Notes under the pieces: model-generated
The model's database searches: none
What the model saw: the letters and a program-made list of their open reading frames with translations, nothing else
What the model was told of the DNA's origin: nothing
Program-made: the position numbers and the translations under genes
Part shown: piece after piece, positions 55,792 through 64,000 of the stretch
Layout of the letters: every line of letters starts with the position of its first letter
Numbering within the stretch: position 1 is the first letter of the stretch
From: Torymus aiolomorphi
Taxonomy: Eukaryota > Arthropoda > Insecta > Hymenoptera > Torymidae
Direction: 5' to 3'
Length of the DNA: 64,000 bases
NCBI GenBank assembly: GCA_036365515.1
Contig: CM070873.1
Coordinates: 217,171,376-217,235,375 of the forward strand

Positions 55792-58700
55792 TTAATTTAT
55801 AGCGTGACTGTTACGTCGTCTAAGAAACACGCGACTGTTGGCTGGATAAACTCTTGTGAGAAAGATCAGAGAACTACCAAGAGCAAGCTTTACGGGGGCT
55901 TGGACTCCACCTGGTAACTTAATGAACACAGTAGCCACAGCAGCCACTCCGTCATCGGTTGGTTCGACCGCCACTGGCCTTACATCGCTATGGAAGTTGA
56001 CAATTTTGTTACGTCTGCCCTTACGTTGTGGAGAGTTCGGGCTATATTCACTGTGACCCGATGAAAATCCCTGGAATGAAAAAATAATAGTATTTTTTAC
56101 ATAAAATTCTTCATCTAATAAATCAAATTTATCGTAAAATTTTAATAAAATTTGCAATAAAAGGTAAAACTAAATATTATAAGCTATTGCTATCTTATGT
56201 TTTAGTTTTAATAAAGTCATAACTAAGTATTACTAATATTTTAAATTATTTTTTCTTAACTTTCATAGTGTAATAAATTAGAATATTAATTGTCATTCTT
56301 TTATATTTAATAAAAAATTTAATATAATTACACTGTAGAAGCTGATAAGTAATTACCTCACGATCGTATAAAATAGTCGCTGAAGCAAATGGTCGCTTAG
56401 CCATATGTAACATTTCTACAACGTGTCTTCTCCTAGCTCTTCTTACATCGGCAGCTTGCTTTGTTTTCCATGCAACAACGCATGCGGCCAAAAATAAAAA
56501 GAAGCACGAGAAAAATACAGAAAAGAAGACAAACAAATCAATGTGCAACTGATCCTGTCGGAAGAATATCATTCCATAAGCAGCTCTTCCATTTATTTCT
56601 GGTAACGGTGGATCAATAGCCCTAAGAGCTATATGAAACTTGGTTAAACCAAGCTCATGCCTATCTTGCGGTAAGGTGAGCACGAGCCTGTTAGTTAAAT
56701 TTCTGACAAATAGAAAAGTGTTGCGCTCATTAATAGTGATGTAAGTTGCAAGGCCCTCAGCGCGACGTTCCATCACGGTATACTCAACGCTTGGATTCCA
56801 TTGAGATTCGGTGCCGTTCGGCACAAAGTGATAGGAACTGTAAGGATAGTAATCAACCTTGCGATCGTGAACTCGCTGTTGGCCATCGTCCGGCCAAACA
56901 TTGTCGTAATCTTTGCGCCACTTAAACTTCTCATCTAATTCAACCTGTATAATATAAACATTCACTTATTTTATTTAAATCTTAAAAAATATAGAAAATT
57001 GCTATTTATACAAAGCTGCAAAAAATATCAATCAATTTCTAATGGTTTTATAAAGTTTTAATATTTTTAACTGTCAACAAATATTTACTTTACAATTTTT
57101 CAGAAAAATAATGAAAAATAAATTAATAATTATAAATAGTGAGCTTTATAAACACAGAAAAATTAAACATAGACTTGTCGAATAAATGATGTGAATAAAT
57201 GACCAGTAGATTAATTTACTGAAATTATAAAAATAGAATTATAACAATCCTGATTTACTTCTACTTAAGTTTATAGTAAAAAGTATGTTAATTTTTACTT
57301 CTAAATTGCTCAATATTATTTAGTCAGCAAAAAATCGATAATTAAATTCAATTTACTAATAAATTTTTGCGGATATGCTACACTGACTTTGTTTAATTAT
57401 TATTATATTACTAATATCATTCTATAAAGTTTCTTCTAGAATACAACTTGTGTCTGTCGATTCCAAAAGTAGTGTTTGTTATTTATTATTATCAAATTTT
57501 AATGATGAACTTTGCGTTTCAAAGTGATTTTTTAATACTCACAAGAAAACAAAAATATTGCAAATAAAATTTTTTAAGCATAAATTATTTAAATTTATAT
57601 CACTTAGTTAACTAAATAAAATGAGATCCCTAGAGTATATGTGCACAATCATTAAAGTATAGGTGCTTAAAACAATTTTTAATATCACACTTCAAATTGA
57701 ATTTTTTTAGTATTTTGAATATACCTTAGTGTTTTCATCTTGTAAATCCAATTAGAACATATTGGATCTCAAAATAAATAATTGACTTTCTAGACATCAG
57801 AAATCAATAACTGTATAATTTAAAAAGTAAATAAACAACAAGCTCAATAAAAACTTTACCTCTTGGAAACCAGTAGATGAATTTAGGCTGACTACGAAGG
57901 TATCATCTCGTGGACTAAGGAACAGATCAAGAGCACCTTGAGTAACATCAACCACTATTCTAATGTCAACGTTCATAAACCGTGGTTGAACCATATAGAA
58001 GACCGTTTGACCAGGATTCAAGGGCTTCGGCTTCATTTTGCACTCATCTAAATAGAAAAATCGTAGCATTCAAGTTCGTGTAATCTTGATTAAACACTTA
58101 AAGATTACGAAGGAGTACAAACCGTATGGTCCTCCAGGAAAAAGAGCACGCGACAAAAATTAATAAGTAAAAACTTCATAGAATTTATTCACATATGACG
58201 TATTTGTAATATTTAATCAGAATGAATGTGAATGAATGGCATTGTGAGTAAATTCTTACTTTATTTTACGTAAAAATGAAAAAATTATAGATTTCAAACA
58301 ATTAATTGAAAACAAAAGACAAATTCCGTATGTAATTATCATATATTGATAACATAAGCAGCTAGTAGAATTACGATTGATAATGAATTGATTTAATGCG
58401 ATTTCGAATGGTTGAACAATTTTAAATTAAAAAACGTACCTATGAGCTTAGAGTCAAAACACATTTTGTTATCAACAGTTACAGTTTTGAAACACTGATG
58501 TCCCATAGTTGGCGTACCCGCATAATTCTCCCTACATTTACTACATTGCATCATCCAACAAGGTGTCAAACCAGAATTTCCACCTTTGGAAGGACCGCTT
58601 ATACAGGATGATTCACTCTCTGTATTGTTTCTACAATCACACTGTTCACCTGTCACAGGGTCACAGGTAGAGCCATGGCCATGACATTCACATCTAGAAA

Positions 58701-61700
58701 TTATATGTTTATTACTTTGAAAAATATTACAAGTGTAAAACTTCATAGTGTATTGAATGTATTCAAAATTTGAATCCTTTTAATTCTTATTAAAAGAAAT
58801 ATTATTCTTTTTTTTTTTTAATTCAGATTTGCATGACACTTTAATGTAAAAACTTAAAGGTAAATACATAATAAAAAAAATAGTTAAAACATTATCTTTG
58901 TATAAAATATTAGACTTACGGCCTACAAACGTCCCGTAAATCTTCAGTTCCTCTGAAGAAGCCAGTAACACATTCACCGCATTTATCCCCTTTCGTATTA
59001 TTACCACAATTTACACATTTAGCTTTTGCAACAGGCCCTTCCACCAGTTGCTTCTCTAATAGCTCAATTGACATTTTGTCAATAGAATTAGGATCCTACA
59101 TAAAAAATACACATACTAAGAAATATATTTTATTTTATCTATAGATAAAATCGAAGTAAGATAAAGAAATAATTCACGGTGATTTTTAAAAATTTCGTTT
59201 TGAAATTATAATTTACGTTACCGTTACCTTAGTGACTTGTTTAATAAGAACAGTTTAACAAGACATAGACTATTAAGTAGCGCGGGAGCGTTCCGAAGCC
59301 AAGTATAAAAACCTTACCGGTACAGTCATGCTTTCATTGATGCAGATGCGAGTGTGTCCATTACAATATTCTAAGCATGGTACACATTGTCCATTGTCTG
59401 CTGGATTACCAACGTACAAAGGTTTGCATTTATCACATTGTGGCTCCATTGTATTATTATGACATTCCAAACACTTGTCAAGTTTGTCCGGCCCCGCACA
59501 GTTACTATGCCCATTGCATTGGCACTGGATCGAGCAGTTTCTACCAACGTAGCCAAAATCGCAACGACATACATCTGGTTCAATACAAGTTCCTCTAACA
59601 CATCCTTGCGTACACATAGGTACACAGGTTTTTCTAAAATATAAATAATTTTAGTTAATAACTTCGTCATTAATATGCTATACTATATACGATTACATTT
59701 AATCTTTCTCCGTTTACTACAAAAGAAATTGGTTAAATATAGAAATACTATGCTCACATACCTTCCATATTCATTATACACATGAGTTCTGAAAAATAAA
59801 TATATTAATATTAATTGTTTTATTTTTGTTGTATTTACATTGGTTTTTCAATATTATTTGTACTTACAATTCAGTTTTATATCCCTCACCACACATACAT
59901 TCAAATCCTTCATCTAAATCAAAACATTTTTCACTTTTTGGAGAGCATGTGTGGTGACCATTTTCACATTCATTTTCTGGTGGACAACGCACATAATGCC
60001 AGGAAAATTTCAATGATGGTGCTATGTTAGTTAATAGCACTGTAACGTTCTCTTCACGTCCTACGTCAGATGTTGGCAATATTGTCGTAGTAACTAAAAA
60101 TATTATGTATAAATGTAAATTAAAGCTTATAGATAAAATATTGGTGTAACAAGTAAAACTTAATAACAACACTTTTTACGTTTTGAATTATAAACAAGGC
60201 ATAGACTATATATTTTCATTAGAATGTATTATAAAATAGCCACTTGCTAATATTTTGTTAAATTGTTACTCCTAAAATCAAGTGTAAAAATAACATATTT
60301 CTTTAAAAAATAAAGCTTAATATAGTACATTTCGACACTGGTGCGGAAGGTGATGATTTACTTCGTGTGACGCATGAGCGAAGCGAGTGCCAAAAGTCAC
60401 ACGAAGTAAATAATCAACTTCCGCACTCGTTTCGAACGGTATTTTATACCACGAGAGCTGAAAAATCATACCAAAGTTGTGATTTTGAGATTAGAGTGGT
60501 ATAAATAATCTTAAATAAAAAATCATTTTTCAATGTCTCATTTATACTTTAGATTTTCTTATTCAACCAAAATATTATCATTTATTTAGCAAATACATAA
60601 TTACTGTAATAATATTTTAGTTTACCTAATTCTGATTGTGGATATTGCTGATAATATAACATTTCACAAGTACCACCAGCTGGATGATCAAATCCTGGAG
60701 GAGCTTCTATAGAACCTTCAGTACAAATACCTTGTCCTGTAATATTTGACGAATCTAATGAGCACCATCCACAATGCGAATGTTTTAGGCACGTGCTACA
60801 TTGTTTAAATACAGAACAAGGCTCTGGACAATGTTCAACGTCAGAATTTCTTAAAACTAGACCACAAACTCCTCCAGCACAATAAAGAGGTTGATATGGT
60901 GGAGAAATACACTGTAGAAATTAAAATTGAAAAAGTTAATTAATTCACACACTTTTTAAATATCTTCTCAAGCAGATTATTTTGATTCGTTTTAATAAAT
61001 AAACGAATAGGATATAAAACATACCTCGTTTAACCGCGTAGACCATCTGCATTCTCTCCATCCTCCTTCAGCGCCAGTACCTTTCAAACAACTTTTGCAA
61101 TCTTTATGCTCAGAGCATCTTTTTTCACATTGTGTACTAGTCATTTTTATACTAGATCTATTAAATATATCTTCTGGAACACAATTCCAGTCGTAGACTG
61201 GTTCAGCTGTTAATTTTAATCCCAATTCGGCTAAAAATGAAAGAAAATTACGACAATAAGATTTTTTTATCATTAAAATGTATATTGAAGAGGTCTTACA
61301 TGTTTTTAAAACTTGTCTTGTCCAAACACAATTTCCTTGGCAATTTTTACATTTCTCGCAGTCGCTAGCTGGACATAATCTTTCTCCACATTGGTTTACA
61401 TCATTTACCAGCTTTTGCCAAGGTTTACATTTACTTTGTTCATCACAGTCTTTATCTGCAGGAATACATTTTACATGGCAGTCAATGCACCATTTGCAAA
61501 CAGGTTCTGTTTCCTTGTAATACGGCCATTCAGCTAAGCAATCTGTACATGTTTTAAAACTTTCACACTTTCTACTTGCCATCCATTCAGAGTTGCAAAA
61601 TATACCATTGGATCGATGCGCTTTGGTTACATTCACATCGCATCTAAGACATTACATGAACATAAAAGGTGTAAATTCATGAAGTAACTGCGTCATAACA

Positions 61701-63687
61701 GTAAAGTTACATTTTAAATAACTAAGACCAAGGAGGTCACGGCCTTTGGGACACGGATTTTGAGTTTATTTTGTGTCGAAGCTTTGAATCGATTTCCGTA
61801 ACTTATTTTAACGGGCCCTTTTACTTTAGAAAATTCAATTTCTAACATGCTTAATTTTGATGAAAAATGATGTCTTTTCTATTCTCGTAATTCTGCATAT
61901 ACTCATAATAAAAAAAATGGATTGGTAAAGAAAAGATAAAAAGCTTTTATTTAAGCTTTGGCTCATCACAAAATTGGGATTCGTTCAAAAGTAAATTAGT
62001 GAAAATTTCATTCAGTAATCGTTTAAAATAATAACAAATTTTTATCATATTTTTACGCTATATTTGATTGCTTATAACTTACTAACGAATTATAATTTTT
62101 TAACAAATGCAGAGTTGTAGTCAATGGGAGACATCAGTTTTTAACAAAATTAAATATATCTTATATTAGGTTCTCACATCTTGACAAAAAGGGCTCATGA
62201 AAGCGAGCTCTTGGTACTTTCTTGGCTTCATTTTTTAGGAACCAAAAATCGATTTTCAGAGGCCGTGGCTCTCCTTGAAAAATTTAATAAAACTGAAATT
62301 TGGTAACGTTATGCTAGATATAAAATATAAATATGAATTCTTTTATATTTTAAATATCAAGCACTTACTTCTCATCACGATGTAAAGGTTCTTCATTAGA
62401 AAAACAGTATGAAGCATTTTCCCCTGAAATAGTTGTAACTGAACAAAACGAGCAGCCATAATATTTTCTACAAGTAATTTTATCGGTCCATAAATTACAT
62501 AAATCTTCTGGTATATGAATAAGAGTGACATGACTTTTGATTCCTCCATCAAAACCTCCAACGACGTAAATTGCATTGCTTTCGGGGTCAGCATGTGTCA
62601 TTGCATGGGCATAAGCTGGTGGAGGAGGATTTCCTATGATTTCCATGTCTTTCGTAATTAAACGAATCCATAAATTACATAAATATTTATATGCTATGAG
62701 AGAATCCGTTGTATTATGTGGATTTTGCCGTCCTCCAAATATGACCATGTACTCATCTGTTGTAACTGCGGAATGAAGAAATCGAGCTTGGGGCTAAAAA
62801 AGAAAAATAACAATAATTAATTTCAATTGTAGCTATCACTGAATTATTGTAGGTAAAGAATTCAAATAGAAGTGTAATCTAAAATTTAACAAAATTATTC
62901 GTACCGTTCCATCGGAAGAATCGTCATCGAATGGTGGTAAAACTGACCATGTTTTTGTTCTATAGTTTAGTGCGTACAATTTATTAGATATGAAAGTTCT
63001 ATTAATTGCGTAAGTATAACCTCCGAAGATGTAAAAGCTATTTGATTTACTATGAAAAACGGTAGAATGCCCATAAACGCCAAGAGGACTATTACCGGTT
63101 GTTGTAACAGTATCCCAAGTTTCTGTTTCTAAATTTAACTCCCATACTGTATCCAAATAACCGTATCTTGGACTAAAACCACCAATTAAAACTAAACTCT
63201 CCGATTCTCCTCCATCTCTGTATAAAGTAAGTGTGTGCCCTGCAAGTGGTGGGGGCTCTTTTCTGGTAGGTAAGTTTTCGCTAATTTGTGTCCACCGTTG
63301 ATTTTGGAGGCTGAATTTCCAAAAATCACTAAGAGTATTATTTGACAGGCCTTGTACACCTTCTTCTTTCATTGACAGTCCACCATAGACATAAATTTGT
63401 TGTCGGCTATGAACTATTTCTGCAGCATGGAAGTATCTACCTTGTGGCATAGAAGCTTCTGAAGTCGATTCTACAGTTACTGGCATCCATGTACTATTCT
63501 TTGTATCAAATAACCTGATATCGTTCAATGGTCCATGACTTAACGAATATCCCCCAAACATCCATAAACTACCCCGTCTGTCGGCTACTAAACTATGTCC
63601 AAACCGTGGCAGAGTTTTTCGTAAATGATCTAACTGGTCAGCAAGATACTCGCTATTAAAAAGCTCCGTGAACACTAGTTGATTGTC
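55792..63687 (-). CDS. MEGF8: MEGF8 (multiple EGF-like domains 8), C-terminal half, 13 exons
   Basis: Exons: 62905-63687, 62369-62793, 61300-61643, 61025-61230, 60626-60911, 59868-60093, 59762-59788 (27 bp), 59318-59633, 58920-59095, 58440-58693, 57860-58047, 56357-56944, 55792-56070. All are AG/GT-bounded and phases agree; they give 1365 residues. Kelch repeats (MFGGYS, YVYGGL, LIGGFS, YIFGGY) fill residues ~30-390. Cys-rich PSI modules follow to ~680, then EGF and laminin-EGF modules to ~1010. A beta-rich domain (VFYMVQPRFMNVDIR) comes next, then one transmembrane segment (~1213-1236, HIDLFVFFSVFFSCFFLFL). The tail has MAKRPFA (~1258) and EPTDDGVAAVATVFIKLPGG. The transmembrane and tail match MEGF8 better than attractin. 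Human MEGF8 is ~2800 residues, so upstream exons lie right of the window. It is a surface receptor that, with MGRN1, lowers Smoothened in vertebrates. Confidence 0.92.
56945..57859. other. MEGF8 intron, AT-rich
   Basis: No repeat or gene is visible in this 915-bp intron. Confidence 0.5.
58048..58439. other. MEGF8 intron, AT-rich
   Basis: 392 bp; nothing beyond splice sites. Confidence 0.5.
60094..60625. other. MEGF8 intron with a palindromic insert
   Basis: The intron is AT-rich except for a GC-richer hairpin at about 60340-60427 (TTACTTCGTGTGAC with inverse GTCACACGAAGTAA, centre GAGCGAAGCGAG). It looks like a small MITE, similar in design to the hairpins at 37515 and 48984. Confidence 0.6.
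61644..62368. other. MEGF8 intron, no feature
   Basis: 725 bp, AT-rich with a slightly GC-richer stretch at 61725-61830; no repeat or gene recognised. Confidence 0.5.
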
Positions 63688-64000
63688 CTTAAAAAAAAAG
63701 TTATAACTTAAGTTATAACTTAATAGTCTAAATGCATGACTCATCTAAAGTAGTCGACCCAGTACCTAGATATCTTAAAAATGGTTCCAGTAGATGGATG
63801 TCCCAGTGTCTAGACGTGGAATTCAATAACATGTACTGGGTCATCCATCTGCTTGTGTCATTGTTAAGGTGGTTCTATGATTTATGTAGATCTAAAATAT
63901 AAAATTTTTTTTAATGAATTGTTCATACATTGAATGGTGAGAAACGATATAGTATAATAGACAAGTATTTCGAGTAACAGAAAAAAAAATTTTCAACAAA
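63688..64000. other. MEGF8 intron at the right edge
   Basis: It contains a small inverted repeat (GACCCAGTAC near 63748 and GTACTGGGTC near 63834, with AGATGGATG and its inverse). The previous MEGF8 exon lies outside the window. Confidence 0.45.

Noticed and set aside
55792..63687. Calling the right-hand gene attractin (distracted)
   Set aside because: Kelch, PSI and EGF modules fit both, but the transmembrane segment (FRQDQ.HIDLFVFFSVFFSCFFLFL) and the tail EPT(D/E)DG..GVAT block fit MEGF8 specifically.

Overview
This is AT-rich animal nuclear DNA, almost certainly insect. The evidence is small GT-AG introns, two conserved metazoan genes, and a dense load of insect-type transposons; a hymenopteran is plausible but I cannot fix the order. 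Two host genes lie head to tail on the minus strand. The right part (55.8-63.7 kb) holds 13 exons encoding the C-terminal half of MEGF8: Kelch, PSI and EGF/laminin-EGF repeats, a transmembrane segment and the cytoplasmic tail. Just downstream (50.2 kb) IFT80, an intraflagellar transport subunit, begins. Its exons 1-2 are at 49.7-50.2 kb, exons 3-6 at 2.1-4.9 kb, and the gene runs off the left edge. All exon junctions I placed keep phase.

The roughly 44.8 kb between IFT80 exons 2 and 3 is one intron packed with nested mobile elements. From left to right these are: (1) a degenerate Polinton/Maverick (adintovirus-like) element, about 5.15-27.92 kb, with ~150 bp terminal inverted repeats and remnants of protein-primed DNA polymerase B, a small conserved protein, chromodomain integrase, a fibre-like protein, a conserved protein of unknown function, packaging ATPase, a phospholipase-A2-domain protein, adenain-like protease, penton-type minor capsid and major capsid proteins; (2) insertions inside it: three short elements flanked by 2-bp duplications, a tandem tRNA-SINE array, and a Ty3/Gypsy element in the capsid gene that itself carries two Transib-like inserts with RSS-like ends; (3) foldback and microsatellite DNA; (4) a LINE with endonuclease, RT and RNase H (29.8-35.0 kb); (5) a hAT-ended element made of inverted 93-bp tandem repeats (35.4-36.7 kb); (6) an apparently intact Gypsy element (37.7-43.5 kb) inserted 2 bp from the centre of a palindrome, with a diverged inverted solo LTR at the mirror position; (7) a decayed hAT element (43.7-48.8 kb) inside that solo LTR, containing a second, larger foldback element of related 93-bp repeats.

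The Polinton genes are mostly broken by frameshifts, stops and insertions, so it is a fossil. The Gypsy element at 37.7-43.5 kb is the best candidate for a recently active element. Outside the intron, IFT80 has a good X-box (RFX site) about 120 bp upstream of its ATG. The IFT80-MEGF8 interval (50.2-55.8 kb) is AT-rich, with one ~0.8 kb foldback element and probably the long MEGF8 3' UTR.
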